Source of the DNA: Aspidiotus rigidus
Lineage: Eukaryota > Arthropoda > Insecta > Hemiptera > Diaspididae
NCBI GenBank assembly: GCA_035079385.1
Contig: JAVHKY010000018.1
Location: 1,798,001-1,862,000 of the forward strand
DNA length: 64,000 bases
Direction: 5' to 3'
This document shows positions 30,047 through 42,600 of the stretch, one piece after another. A model generated the notes under the pieces. The model did not search any database and was not told the origin of the DNA. It was given only the letters and a program-made list of their open reading frames with translations. How positions within the stretch are numbered: the stretch's first letter is position 1; every line of letters starts with the position of its first letter. Made by a program: the position numbers and the translations under genes.

Positions 30047-32200
30047 ATGTGGAGCGGGAATAATTCGGATGATTCCTCATCTTGTGATGTTACATATTCA
30101 AATAATAATGCATTATCTTATGAAGACGATGAAGAACGTACGCCACCTCGTTCAAGAAAGTCTCGTAAACGATCGTACAAGACGGCATTCGATATTAATT
30201 GGACCAATGATGTAAAGTTCAAAAACTTTTTGCGTCAAAGTTCCAAAGGTTCGTATTATGCGTTTTGTTCGTACTGTAACGTCGATCTGTCTGTAAAAGC
30301 CTCGGGCAAAGGTGATATAATAAAGCATATGCAGCGACAAAAACATGTTGACTTTGCCAAAGGTTTGTCCTGTGATTCACAATCATCAAGACAAGGTATG
30401 AAAATTACCAACTTCATTCAATCAGAAGCTACGAGAAAACTGGATGAACAAATAAAATCTGCCGAAATAAAGACTGTGTCATTTCTTGTTGAACATAATA
30501 TATCATTCAATACAAGTGATCATCTTATAGCTTTAATTAAACGTATCTGCCCCGACTCTAAAATTGCTGCCAAGCTACAAGTTGGTAGAACAAAAGCCAG
30601 ATCAATTTGTACAAATGTTGTTGGTCGCAAATCAACAGAAGCCCTTGTTACAATAATGAAAACACAAAAGTTTTCTATCATAATAGATGAAAGCACCGAT
30701 ATAAGTGCCGAAAAATATCTGTGTCTTGTCGTTCGTTACTACGATAAAAAGTATAAGGATATTGTTGATAGTTTCGCTGATTTAATACCAGTTACTGTAG
30801 CAGATGCTGTTTCTCTTCATAAAAGTTTGGTAGATCTTTTTCAAATTCATGATATTCCATTCAAAAAGAACATGCTAGGTATTGGAGCAGATGGAGCTTC
30901 TGTGATGCGGGGTGTCCATAAGTCAGTTACGGCACTATTCAAAAAGGATATCCCTCATTTGGTATACATGAGATGCATCTGCCATTCCTTCAATTTGGTG
31001 TGTTCTGATGCCTGTGAGGCTTTACCAAGAACGGTAGAGGATTTAATTCGAGACGTTTATAATTACATTCATGGGAGTCCCAAACGAATTAAAGAATTTG
31101 CTGCCATTCAAACATTATATGACTTGAAACCCAACAAATTCTTACAAAGGTGCGGAACTCGGTGGTTATCCATCTTGCCTGCCGTGAAACGTGTCATTGA
31201 GAATTGGGATGCATTGGAGGCTTACTTTCAAAAACTGGTGAATGATAAAACTGAAAAGCTGCATATGGTTGAGAATATTTTAAATCGTCTGAAAGCTAAA
31301 CAAAACAGAATTTACTTTGATTTTCTGGCTGCAGTTCTCCCCTATTTTCAGAAAATGACTCTAATGTTCCAGGCTGAAAAACCTTTGGTGCATGATTTGT
31401 ATGATCAAGTCAGTACTGTTTTCAAACAATTTGCTGATTTTGTTTGTATATCGTCAGAGGGTAATTTGAATGATATCCTGAGGTTTGGAAATCTAGTACC
31501 AGTTGAACACGTTTATCTTGGACTTGAAGCTGAAATGAAGATTGGAATTTTACCTCCAGATGTAAAAAGTCATTTACAGCAATGCTGTTTCAATTTTCAT
31601 GTGGCAGCACTCCGTGGCATTTTAGATCGATTCAATTTCAATGATGAATTCTTGAAAAGCTTGTCAACTCTGAATCCTCGAAATATCAACAATACCACAT
31701 CTTTTGCACCCTTGCTGAAACTTCACAAACATTGTTTATCTGCGGATGAGCTCCAAACTCTTGATGGAGAGTGGCGAGATCTGCGAAAGTTTATCTCTGA
31801 AGAGCATCGACAAACAGATCCGTTTCAATTTTGGATAGCCTTGTCAGAAATTAAAGTAAGTGGACAATACTCGCGCTGTGGACTGTACAGAGCATGATTG
31901 TTTATAAACTGTAATATGATTGAAATTCTTTCTGTAATTTTTCAGTTGGGCAATGAGTTTCGCTTTCAGAATGTTTGTCAAATTGCTTTTGACCTTTTTT
32001 CATTACCTCATTCCAGTGCCAATGTTGAACGTATTTTCTCCCAAATGAATTTGAACAAGACCAAAATTCGTAATGCATTACGAGAAAAAACTTTGGAAGG
32101 AATTTTGAATACCAAAACCTTGCTGAAAAGAAGCAATTGTTATGATTTGAATGTTCCTAAAACTATGTTGCAAAAATTTAACGCACGTATGTATTCATAA
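30047..32200 (+). CDS. hAT transposase, two exons
   Basis: Exon 1 is 30047-31855 and exon 2 is 31946-32200, split by a 90-bp GTAAGT...TTTTTCAG intron in phase 0. The product is 687 residues. A BED-type zinc finger (FCSYCNVDLS then IIKHMQRQKH, ~70-105) follows an acidic and basic N-terminus. The RNase H-like core shows IIIDESTDIS (first Asp), GIGADGASVM (second acidic motif), CHSFNLV and CGTRWLS (the hAT RW motif). Exon 2 holds the C-terminal hAT dimerisation domain (SSANVERIFSQMNLNKTKI). Without splicing the protein would end before this domain, so the intron is needed. No damaging stop is seen. It would mobilise the surrounding CAGTGCTGCC-ended element. Confidence 0.93.
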
Positions 32201-32320
32201 AAACCCAGTTAATTTAATTAGTTTAAGTTTATTTCGTTCCTTTGTTTTTCCTGGACATTTATCCTCATAATTATAACGAGAGGAACAAGTCAATATTATT
32301 CTTTATTCCTTTAATTTTGT

Positions 32321-32660
32321 TACTAATGTTACTTGGCTCTCGTCAGTAAGTATTCATTGTAGTATTGATCTTTGGACAATATTCTTTTGAATTCTAGTTC
32401 GTTCATTTATTTGAGACCAAGTTTGATTTTTGTTTACTAATGTTACCCGGCTCTCGTCAGTAAGTATTCATTGTAGTATTGATCTTTGGACAATATTCTT
32501 TTGAATTCTAGTTTGTTCATTTATTTGAGACTAAGTTTGATTTTTGTTTACTAATGTTACCTGGCTCTCGTCAGTAAAGTATTCATTGTTCATTGTAGTA
32601 TTGATCTTGGGACAATATTCTTTTGAATTCGGACAATATTCTTTTGAATTCGAGTTTGTT
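32321..32660. repeat. Three 114-bp tandem repeats downstream of the hAT transposase
   Basis: TACTAATGTTAC followed by GGCTCTCGTCAGTAA starts at 32321, 32435 and 32549, a 114-bp period. The third copy has a small internal duplication (TTGAATTCGGACAATATTC). Confidence 0.88.
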
Positions 32661-33718
32661 CATTTGTTTACGTTTTTTTTTTTCGCTTTGGATTACGTTC
32701 AACGTAATTTTTTTCTCAATAGAGACACTAATAAAATAATCTATTCATAATTAGTATCATGAAACTCGATTTTTTTGTTACTACTCGATTTCTTTGTTCT
32801 TTGTTACTACTCGTATGTATTTGAAGTATTCATGTTTATCTTTCATTTATAATTGAATACAGTTCGTTCAGCTAACTTTATATTTTTTTCGTCAATCTTG
32901 TACGGAATACCAGACTACTTGTAACCTAGTGAGTTAATGATAGAAATTATGACTTTTCTTCGAATGGTTGACTATTCTGTCTTCTCGAGTCAAGATTTTG
33001 TGATGACGGTCTGTTGATCTCTCTTCAAAAGATCACTAACTGTTTGCAGTTTCATTTAGAGTAAAGAATAAAAGATTTTTTTTTTTTTCTTATGAACCCA
33101 CGTAAAAGTTCTGAGTTGTCTAAAAGGTCAGTGTGGGAGGGGGCAGGGGGTGTAGACAGACGTGAACTCTCACGTTATCTCATGTACCTCACACTGTCCT
33201 ACCCGTGATTTTGTGTGACTTGAATCAAGTATACCGCCAGAGTGGGGAACGTTGGTTTAAACAAACTGACCTCTTCACTCAAATGAGCACGGTGTGTATC
33301 GTGATTCGAGAATCACCTAAAAAACAAAATGGAATTGTGTTCAAGCGAAAAAACATTCTATTGTCCAAGAAAACATGTTTTTTAGCAAAACAATATTTAA
33401 TTTGTTCTCCCAGTCCCAGAAAACATGTTATAAGACAAAAAAAACATTTCTATCTTCTATCAAAAAAAATAATTATTGATGTCTCAAGATTTTTTAGTGA
33501 AATCTCAAGATTTTTTGACACGTCATCTCAAGATTTTTGAAAAGTCGAGTTGGCAGCACTGGTTCGTTTCTTCCGATACACTTCATCATGGGCGTTGTAT
33601 ATGTTATTGTCTCGCTTCGCAACCGTTCTATCTAGTGAGACTTAGAAAAATACATTAGTGAGAACACATACCGATTTATTGATGTTGTTGAACTGTGCGT
33701 TGCGAAGTGTATGGTACA

Positions 33719-35935
33719 ATGGATCTTGAAGAGAAGTTTAGTGAGGTAGAGAAGGAGTATGGGCTCGGAGAAGATGATGGTGATAGCGACGTTGATTATT
33801 CAACCGATGATGAGAATGATGACAATGAAATCCAGTCGATCACACGAACAGTTAATAATATTATTGATGGCGATCGCACGTTGGAGAGTGATGAGCTTCG
33901 GCAATTGGTTGATTGCGATCGTCGAATGTCATCAGCGGCAGCTTCCACAGAAGCAGGAGAGCTGGCTAGTGAGGTTGATGTACGGGAGCATGATTCAGCC
34001 GAGTACGCGCAAATCGCGGAATTGTTTTCTCCGGAAGCTGAAAAGTGCTGTTCCCTTACCTGTAACAAAGTGTTACCTGAAAGCATGGTACAAGAAGTAC
34101 GAGAGACGTTCAGTGAAATGACCAAGGAGGAGCAGGACCAAGTAATACTGGCCCACCTTGAGGCCTTGCAGGAAACACAGGAGTTGAAACCTGTGTATGA
34201 AACGCGACGCCGCTGTCGTAGTGGTTCAGAGAAGGAGAGACACAGAAGTCGGTATTTATTTCGTGGCGTTGAAATCTGTAGACGTATGTACCTCTTCATA
34301 CACAATGTTGGGCGGAAACGGTACGAAAATTTACGAACACATTTTGCTGCCAATGGGATTGAACCACGGCGCCACGGCTTGAAAGGGAAAGCACCTAAAA
34401 CTCTCGCGCTTTCATCTGAGGTTGTAACGTTCGTTATTTCGTTTATTCGTAATTATGCCGCAAAGGTTGCTGTGCCTCTTCCTGGTCGCATGCCGAACTT
34501 CTACAATTACAAGGTGATGAAGCTCCCATCCTACGAGTCGAAATCGTCTGTTCATCTGAAGTACATGGAAGCGGTTGAGGGTGACAAGCGTCTCGAAATT
34601 AGTAATCGGTCTTTTCGTCGTATATGGAACACCTACTGTCCAGATATCACAACAATGCGCCCGGCATACGATCTCTGTGACGTGTGTAAAACGAACTCCC
34701 TGAAAATATATCGCAACATGAAGGCGAAAACCGAATATCAGTTCCTACAAATGAATGCGGCAGTTGAGCACCTCAATCAAGCAAGTAAGCAACGTGCGTA
34801 CTACCAGGCTTGGTGTAAACGTGATGATCCATCTGCTATTGTCCTTGCCTTCGATTTCGCGCAGAATGTTGCCTATCCTTCCAGCCCTCAACAGCCAGGG
34901 TCCACCTATTTCAAGTCGAGCCGCAAAACTGCGATTTTTGGCATCACAAATGAGGTTGCGAAAACGCAACACAACTACTTAATCGATGAAAGTGTGAGCA
35001 TTGGAAAAGGGCCAAATTGTGTCATCAGCCTTCTGCACCACTATCTGGAGAATTATGTGTCACCAGAGATCCGTACCCTTGTGCTTTTTGCTGACAACTG
35101 CGGTGCGCAGAACAAAAATAATACTATGTTAGCGTATCTTTCATGGCGAATTGTACAAGGGTATGCCGATCGGATCCTGCTAAATTTTCTTATGACAGGA
35201 CACACGCGCTTCAGTCCGGATCGCTATTTTGGGTGCCTCAAGTCAACCTTCAGGAAGATGGATGTCGACTGCTTCCTTGATGTCACAGATGCTGTCGCGC
35301 GGTCTATTAGTGATGGTCGGAACATACCTATCGATGCATCTACAGTAACGTGGTATGCTTGGGACAAATTGTTGGCTCCAAGTTACCAAACATTACCTGG
35401 GATTTCCAAATTCCACCATTTTGTTTTCAGTTCCAATGGTGTCGAATTCCGTCTTTTTGCAGATAGCGACTCTGAGCACAGAATATTGCAGCGGAAACTG
35501 CCTGCGGTTGGCACCATGCCTGATAGGATTCAGCCTTCAGGTCTCGATGCCAACCGGCAGTGGTACCTCTTTGACAAGGTGCGTGAGCTGTGCTCTGATC
35601 CCGCTAAGGCTGATGCCGTAGCACCAATGCCATCGATTCCGCGACTTCCAAAACCGTCTGCAAAGTCAGATGTGCCCACTTCTGCACCCGTTCCAAAGAA
35701 GCGCGGCCAGTTACTGAAGGAGACTACGAGTGCGGACAAAGATACTGCGGGTCCATCAATTCCGAAGAAGCGGGGCCGACCACCAAAGCAGGATACGAGT
35801 GCGGACAAAAATACTGCGGGCTCTTCAATTCCGAAGAAGCGGGGCCGACCACCAAAGCAGGATACGAGTGCGGACAAAAATACTGCGGGCTCTTCAATTC
35901 CGAAGAAGCGGGGCCGACCCAGGAAGGGGGCATGA
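33719..35935 (+). CDS. Putative transposase of the 8.6-kb element, with triple AT-hook tail
   Basis: 738 residues from the ATG at 33719. The N-terminus is acidic. Residues ~170-260 look like a helix-turn-helix region (GRKRYENLRTHFAANG, then GLKGKAPKTL). A Cys pair (LCDVCKTN) lies near 330. The centre has three motifs that could form a DDE/RNase H-like site: VLAFDFAQNV, LFADNCGAQNKN and TGHTRFSPDRYFG. The C-terminus has three PKKRGRP AT-hooks, the first two followed by PKQDTSADKN repeats, encoded by a 69-nt tandem repeat; such hooks bind the minor groove of AT-rich DNA. The frame is intact. Proteins of this type are scattered in animal genomes to my knowledge, but I cannot name the superfamily. 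The transposase role is inferred from its place between the TIRs. Confidence 0.75.
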   Translation: MDLEEKFSEVEKEYGLGEDDGDSDVDYSTDDENDDNEIQSITRTVNNIIDGDRTLESDELRQLVDCDRRMSSAAASTEAGELASEVDVREHDSAEYAQIAELFSPEAEKCCSLTCNKVLPESMVQEVRETFSEMTKEEQDQVILAHLEALQETQELKPVYETRRRCRSGSEKERHRSRYLFRGVEICRRMYLFIHNVGRKRYENLRTHFAANGIEPRRHGLKGKAPKTLALSSEVVTFVISFIRNYAAKVAVPLPGRMPNFYNYKVMKLPSYESKSSVHLKYMEAVEGDKRLEISNRSFRRIWNTYCPDITTMRPAYDLCDVCKTNSLKIYRNMKAKTEYQFLQMNAAVEHLNQASKQRAYYQAWCKRDDPSAIVLAFDFAQNVAYPSSPQQPGSTYFKSSRKTAIFGITNEVAKTQHNYLIDESVSIGKGPNCVISLLHHYLENYVSPEIRTLVLFADNCGAQNKNNTMLAYLSWRIVQGYADRILLNFLMTGHTRFSPDRYFGCLKSTFRKMDVDCFLDVTDAVARSISDGRNIPIDASTVTWYAWDKLLAPSYQTLPGISKFHHFVFSSNGVEFRLFADSDSEHRILQRKLPAVGTMPDRIQPSGLDANRQWYLFDKVRELCSDPAKADAVAPMPSIPRLPKPSAKSDVPTSAPVPKKRGQLLKETTSADKDTAGPSIPKKRGRPPKQDTSADKNTAGSSIPKKRGRPPKQDTSADKNTAGSSIPKKRGRPRKGA
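35690..35930 (+). repeat. 69-nt coding tandem repeat encoding AT-hooks
   Basis: About three units with TCCGAAGAAGCGGGGCCGAC at 69-nt spacing. The first two full units are nearly identical, pointing to recent expansion without change of frame. Confidence 0.88.
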
Positions 35936-36415
35936 TGTTCGAATGTATAATATTTCATTTTTCTATTTCTTTTGTATCGATATTAACCGCATTAAAGTGC
36001 ATTTTTTTGATTATTTCGCTTCCTGTGACTGTTTTGGGGTCAAAAAATTAATGTTTGGGGTCGGGAACAAGCTCATGTGAAAGAGCATGGTTATGACTCC
36101 AACTTTAGCGAAAAAACCGGATTTTCATTTTTTGTCACTTAACCACCTTTCTGTAGTCCACATCACCAGTATTATCTCTAAAAATGTCCAAAATTTCACA
36201 ATAAGTTGCGAGAAATCGAGTCAAAATTAGCTTTTAGGGAAAACATGGAAAATATGTGAAAATATTTTTTTTTCACAAAATATGTAAAAATATGTGCTGT
36301 CAAATTTCAATGGGGTACCCAGAGTATGCTGAAACGGATGATTTTCGAACTATTTATGTCATAGCTAGTAGCGAAAAAAAATGTGAAAAATATTTTTACT
36401 TGCCCTAGTAATAAG

Positions 36416-38379
36416 AGACCGCAACTTCCCTCCTCACTGTGAGAGTGGTGAGTTTGTACCCTGACTTTAATTCTATGTATGATATATATTGTTGAGTCAT
36501 AACAACCAAAGTCTTTGAAATATGAATAATACGTATGTTAGGTACAGACTCTTGAATAATGGATGTGAATGAAAAACACTGACTGCTAGAAATTTCTAAA
36601 TTCCTTATCACGATCGCCGCGGGAGATCAAAATAATAGTTTTATATCCATACTGAAAAATGGAATTTTTCTTCCCCTTGAAATGTGGGTACAATTCGATT
36701 CAATCACGAATATGGACGTAAGTACTCAGAATTCGATTATTCCGTCGATGTCGTTCTCTATGCAGGATAATCCTCCATTCAAGTATAACTGACACCTATA
36801 GATGAATATATTCCGTCCCTCAGTAGCTACCAATAGATAAGATCTGCAGAAAAGTACAAAACATTCGTCATCAGCTAGGAATATAACTATCACATCATGT
36901 ACTGAAAGTAAGATGTGTGTACTTCAAAATTGAAATTTTTCTTTACCTTGACGTAAGTAAATACAGTTCAATTCGATTAAGAACATAGGCCAAGAACTCT
37001 GAATTCAAATATTCGCTGCAATATCGTAGAGCATATCTTGGTACTAAATGCGGAATAATCTTCAAATCAATTAGAATCCCTCCTAAGTTATTATACCTAT
37101 TAGGTACCTAGATATATGTGAGATCTGTGAAAGACGTAAGAAGTATTTGTCACTTATAACTTACATCACGTACAGTAAAATATGAGGGGCGTGCTGCTAA
37201 TCGAAATTCAGCTCTTAAATACCTACCTCTTATGTAAATGTACGCATTTCAATTCAATTAGAAATATCGGAATTCTGAAGTCAATTATCCACACGCTGAT
37301 ACTCTTTGTAGAATTTTTCTCGATTCAAGTAGTTGTAATTGAGATGAATACCATTCCTTATAGCTATTGTAGCAGATCTGTGGAAGGCGTACGAAACATT
37401 ATCCATCAGTAATAGGTACATGAAAATAAGTACCTACATACAGTATAGAACAAGGTGCTTGAGCTGGAAACTTGGGATTTTTCTTAACCGTGACATTACA
37501 TGCAGTTCGATCAGTCCATTGCTGCGAAAATATGTGCCCTCTGAATTAGCCCCGACTCAAGTAGGTAGATAGATAAATATGATACTTGAATGATATTCTT
37601 AAACTGTGGAAGATGAAATGTAGCATAATTCGACGAATTCTTTCTAAGGAACATTTCAAATACTCTCACACAATGCCCAAGGTGCCTGCCAATGAATAGG
37701 TATAATAAGGTGCGATGATATATAATACGACTTTGTTCATCGAATTCATGATTGAAGAAAATGTTCGATTGTGATCAAGCGAAAATTCCTCCCTGCGTAT
37801 TATAATATAATTATACATATATTAGGTAACACAAATATTGATGTAGGAGTACTTACACAAGATGAAGAACCTCTGGAAGAACCGCAATGCTTCTAGAATT
37901 TCTAGCTACTCTTCAACAAGCAACAACACTGTCAATTGGAATTTGAAATCCAAAATAAATATCTATGTGGATGACGAATTCAATGTTTCTTTTTTTAAAT
38001 TGAATTCATTCACTTTCAACGTGAAGCTACTAAAAAATGATAACACAGTCAAAATACAGGATCTAACGAATTGGACCTCTCCGTGTCTTCGAAACGAACC
38101 TATTCTCCAAATTATGTGAAAAAATATGATAGCTCATCGTTATTATGAGTCTGCCCCTAGTGCGATGACGTCACGAAAATGACGGTAAATCCAGTTCGTT
38201 GATCTGAACTGACCCAATGAACTCCAATTGTACAGCTGTGATGGTAAATATTCTCCATTTTGTAATGTTGCGCGCAAAATATACTAGGTCAGTACCCTGT
38301 CGTTTACTTGTCAATTTCGTTTGAGTAATTTACTAATTTTCAAATTTCATTGTTCGTTCGTGTGTTCCGGTCGTGTTTT
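36416..38379. repeat. Non-coding region with about four degenerate ~255-280-bp tandem units
   Basis: The word CAATTCGATT or a close variant recurs at 36691, 36969, 37250 and about 37502, each preceded by a TTTTTCTT/CCTTGA-type stretch and followed by GATCTG(C/T)(A/G)(A/G)AA and CAT(C/G)A-type words in the same order. The units are old and diverged. No gene was seen. Confidence 0.55.
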
Positions 38380-38398
38380 ATGACAAAATTATTTACGA
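38380..38398 (+). CDS. Possible alternative first exon (very short)
   Basis: An ATG with six codons runs into a perfect GTAAGT donor (38399) and leaves one base over, the same phase as the exon ending at 39687. The preceding 130 bp resemble a 5' untranslated region (TGTTCGTTCGTGTGTTCCGG). It could splice to 41815. No direct evidence of transcription. Confidence 0.25.
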
Positions 38399-39617
38399 GT
38401 AAGTACCTCTTGCACTTTTAGCTTTTACTCTGGTTTCTTGATGAGCATCATAACGGGGCTTTCTTGCGGGAAAGAGTGTAAGTGCCGATAACAAAATTTT
38501 TCAGGAGAGCGATTTAAAGGTAAAATGAGGTTCTCGAACGCAATACAAACGTTTCCTCGAAAAGCGTGTATGTACCACAAAAATATCAATGAGACACTGA
38601 ACAGAGCATGAAAATTGTCGTGACTCTAATTATGTAGGATCAATGAAAACATTATTTTTGGTTCCGATGGCACGCTGATACTCTTTTCCTCGGACAGCCT
38701 TCAATTGATGATATTTTCCTTGCGACAACATTTTAAGACGTCCCTTAACGTTAAATAAGCGCATAATAAGCTAATATAGCTTTGATAAATACTTCTACAC
38801 TGAAAGAAATTATTTTCGAGATCTGGGAACGTCAACTTTTTATTACGGAACTACTCCGAGTTATAGGGACTCAATCTAATGTATTGGAATGATCACATAT
38901 ATTGGACTGAAAAACTTGATATTAGCTTACCTTCTTTGATATCTAGTACTCATCACTAAATTGTCCCATGCAATGAGTACTACACAACTGCTGCTATACA
39001 GATGAAATCAGGACTCATAAAAATAGAAACTATTACAAAATAATACAGTAAGAGTTTCATACTACAGAATAGTGCTCAACCATGTTTCTCTTCTTTCTCA
39101 TATAAAAATAGAAATGGTAAACTCATCTAAGAATTGGGTATTGAGTGACTGAAATGATATACGAATAAGTTTCATATACTAGCTGGGTATAAGTTATCAT
39201 TAAGAAACGAATAAATCAAACTCACTTTTGCATCATCGCTTTTCCCCTTGTAAAGACTGGTTCCTTCATTGTTAGGGAATCATTACTTCAGAAAAATGAA
39301 GTATAGGACTGATGCAAAATATTTAGAAATTATTCACATTAAATAATGAGCTATGACACAAACGTTTTGGAATGGTTACCATAAAATAATCAACCATCTC
39401 AAGAATTTTTTACGTGAGTACTGGAGCAGTATGAGTAATTTCCAAACGTAAGACGTCAGTGACGTAAATACAGCATGTATTACTAAACGTGCAGCTGGCA
39501 TTGCGCAATATGTGGCTATTGATATCAAAGATACAGTGAAGCAGTACGAGGTTCGCGCGATTATGGTGGTTTACTTCTAGTTGAGTAGTTTCGTCCTTTT
39601 CGATTTTCTCGAGTACA

Positions 39618-42600
39618 ATGGACAATGACGACAAATTGCTGCACACGCAGCGAATAGCAAGATCCATTACAGGATTACCGATTGGCGGTAAGTGAATACT
39701 CTCTCATTTTATAATCCATTATAATATTCCGATTTGGTAACGTTTATTGTAAATCATACGCTGGTGTCTAAGTTAGAACTGTACTAAATTTGAACGTAAG
39801 AAATGTGAACTAGTATGTAGACATAACTTAATGTAAAATCTCAGGTAGACAACTAGACATTAATTTGAAGTGCTATTTTCCAACGCATTGTTTTCACGCA
39901 GACTGCCTAATATCGGAAACAAAACTCATCAGTCATGTAGCTCTGCCGTACAATGTTACCGTAAATACATCCAAATCGAATCGATCAAGCAAACTGTACC
40001 TATCTTTCGGACGATTGGTGCGAGTATGTGAAGAGTGATAACACACTACTATTACTTCATTGATGGAATAACAGGGAAAAATTCAGATCTAGAAAATTGG
40101 AGCTTTCTTTCACGTAGGATGAACACCATACTCTGAATTGTGTTGAAATGAACGTTGGATATACGTCAAAAAATGTTGACGTATATATCCAAACCACGAC
40201 TCACAAACGCCAATACTGGAAGGAGGGATGCTTGTATCGAAAAACTGGTATGATAATCGGTTTTCTCATCAAAAAATCGCTTTAGTAACGCATATTTACA
40301 TCTCAAGTAGCCGTATTAATCTTATTTTAAGAAAATGGAACTTCTTCCCGATCGTCGATTTGGATATACGATTACGAGTACCTACGTCAATTTAACTTCG
40401 TACAGCAGAGCTGCTTTGTAGTATTGGAATACACGTATGTACTTACTATAATGTATACGTGAACGCCAAAAGTTAGATACTACCGGTATGTCATGTACTG
40501 ATAGGTAGCGACAGAATTTACATGGCAGTGGCACTTTTATTACTACAGTGCAAAATATTATGGAAAAGTTCTTTGAGAACCAATGAACGAGATAGGTCGT
40601 TCTCAAGGATATTTTTTGCACAGAATTCAGAACCATTTTTGATTTTTTCGCGTTTTCTTCTCATGATCATGTTTAGTAAGTAGTCACGTATCGTCGCGAA
40701 ATGTAAAGTTTGTTTTCAAGCTTCAAGCTTTAGGACTGCGTCAACACTCGAGAAGAACGTGGTCTTGCGAGGATAAGTAGCGACTAAAAAAGATCACAAA
40801 AAGACATTGTAAACCTCTATCGAAAACTCAAAAATGGTTCTGAATACTACTCAAAAAAAAACTTTGAGAAACAACCTACCTATCTCGACCTATCCATCTT
40901 GTATCATTGATTTGCAAAAAAATTTTCCACGCAAAATAAGGTGTAAGGTGACAAAGTATCTTCTAGCTTGATTTTCAGTGATTAAGTAATACATTTCTTG
41001 GTCAGGTTTCCAAGTTGTCTTGCTGTCGTTCATGCACGTAATCATTTGTTCATACATAGGCTCAGAGGTGTCGATTCTTTTCTGATTAATTAATCATCAA
41101 TTACAAAGGGTTTTTTTAGGTCAATTTAAATTTTCCATTTTTGGTTATCAATTATACCAACCTAAGCCTAGTACATAATTACATAGGTATACAACAAAAG
41201 AAAAAAAAAACATGAAAAGTGCACGAACAAAATTATACAATTCCACAAGTATTTTCGACGCTGATCACAATGCCGTTGACAGTTCTCCGATATTGGCTCT
41301 GGTTATCGAGAAATGATCATATCAAGTTCCCGCAAATTGTAGTAACTCGCAGTGTATGTTCTTGTACTTATGAAATTCAGGAAGTACCTATATAAGCAGG
41401 GTAACAAACACGGAGCTTTGCTATGATTTGCGGGAACTTGATATGATCATTTCTCAATAACCAGAGCCAATTTCAAAAAACAGTCAACGGCATTGTGATC
41501 GAAAATACCCCCATAATTGTATAATTCCGTTCATGCATTTTTCAATTTTTTTTTTTTTTTTTTTGTGTTAGGTATTCAACAATCAATCTTTAGTTTTCTG
41601 TATTGGTACTAGATACTGTCCAAAACGTCCTATCCAGTCAGTATCTTTAATCAACACATAACTTTTTTTTTTTTTTTTTTTTTATAATTTCTTCATTATA
41701 TGGACTATCATTTACGATTATTTGTGTATGTGTATGTGTATAGGATATGTACATGTGTATACTACCTACATGTTGAATGTTCTATTGTATTCCTATTTCC
41801 ATTACTCAATATAGATGTTCATGATCAAGTAAATGATAGAGGTGATGGTCCTATAATTGATAATAACGGTGATGGTCGTAGGAATGACAGTAATGATGGT
41901 TTAATGGCGATAAATACTAATAATTTTCCCACTGTAATAGCACTAGGAATGAATAATAATGTGAGTAATAACAAAATGTGACATCTGTATCTTATCAGGT
42001 AAAATTGTACTCCTGATTTTAAAATTTTAAATGCTTCATCTTGAGTGGTATTATTCTTTCCTGATCTTTCAATTGTGTCGAATTATCTGTTCCCATCTTA
42101 CTTGTATGTATGATTGTATGCACCAGGGAGAACTGCCATCGACATCTGGCAACCTTTCAGATTTACTCACAGCCGATGCTTTTTCTATCCCTAATTTGCC
42201 CGAAATGAATCATCAAGGCGCTTATCTTAACAATATCGTATATGAAAGCATCAGAAATGAGGTATGATGTAGATTTCATATGTAACCCACTTTATTAATG
42301 TATCCTCCAAATGATCCTTGACTATATTATGTTCACATGTATGTATATAGGATTCCTTAGAAATTTTATTAAGGAATCATGTTGATGGAAAGTACGTCCT
42401 TCAAGCATATGAAAAGAATGGGTTTCTCAATGAGTATAACCAAATTAACCTCAAGCATGCTATTATATCTCTTGAAAGAGAGAGAGCTTTCAGGGAACAA
42501 GATGGAAATATGAAAGAATTCAAGTACTTGAAATTTATTCTTACGGAGTTTATTTGGTGGTAGAAATTTCCTTCTTATTACTCTGTTGTTTCTATCATAT

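Larger units (their letters stand above)
28867..33561 (+). mobile_element. hAT transposon (4,695 bp) nested in the larger element
   Basis: The left end is CAGTGCTGCCAACTC and the right end its reverse complement (GAGTTGGCAGCACTG). GTTCGTTT flanks both sides (28859-28866, 33562-33569), a perfect 8-bp duplication. CTCAAGAT-type words repeat just inside both ends as subterminal motifs. It holds a spliced transposase gene and an upstream small spliced gene. Confidence 0.93.
27832..36407 (+). mobile_element. 8.6-kb TIR transposon of unassigned superfamily, carrying nested insertions
   Basis: The ends are TAGGGCAAGTAAAAATATTT and its reverse complement. GTAATAAG flanks both sides (27824-27831, 36408-36415), a perfect 8-bp target duplication. 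Farther in, GTGATGTGGACTACAGAAAG occurs near 28048 and inverted near 36150, so subterminal repeats also pair. Without the nested foldback (28276-28832) and hAT element (28867-33561) the carrier is about 3.3 kb with one long gene (33719-35935). I could not place it in a named superfamily; hAT, P and KDZ groups also make 8-bp duplications. Confidence 0.85.

Noticed and set aside
33796..34353. 185-codon minus-strand frame
   Set aside because: It is antisense to the acidic N-terminus of the 738-residue protein; Ser/Arg-rich shadow.
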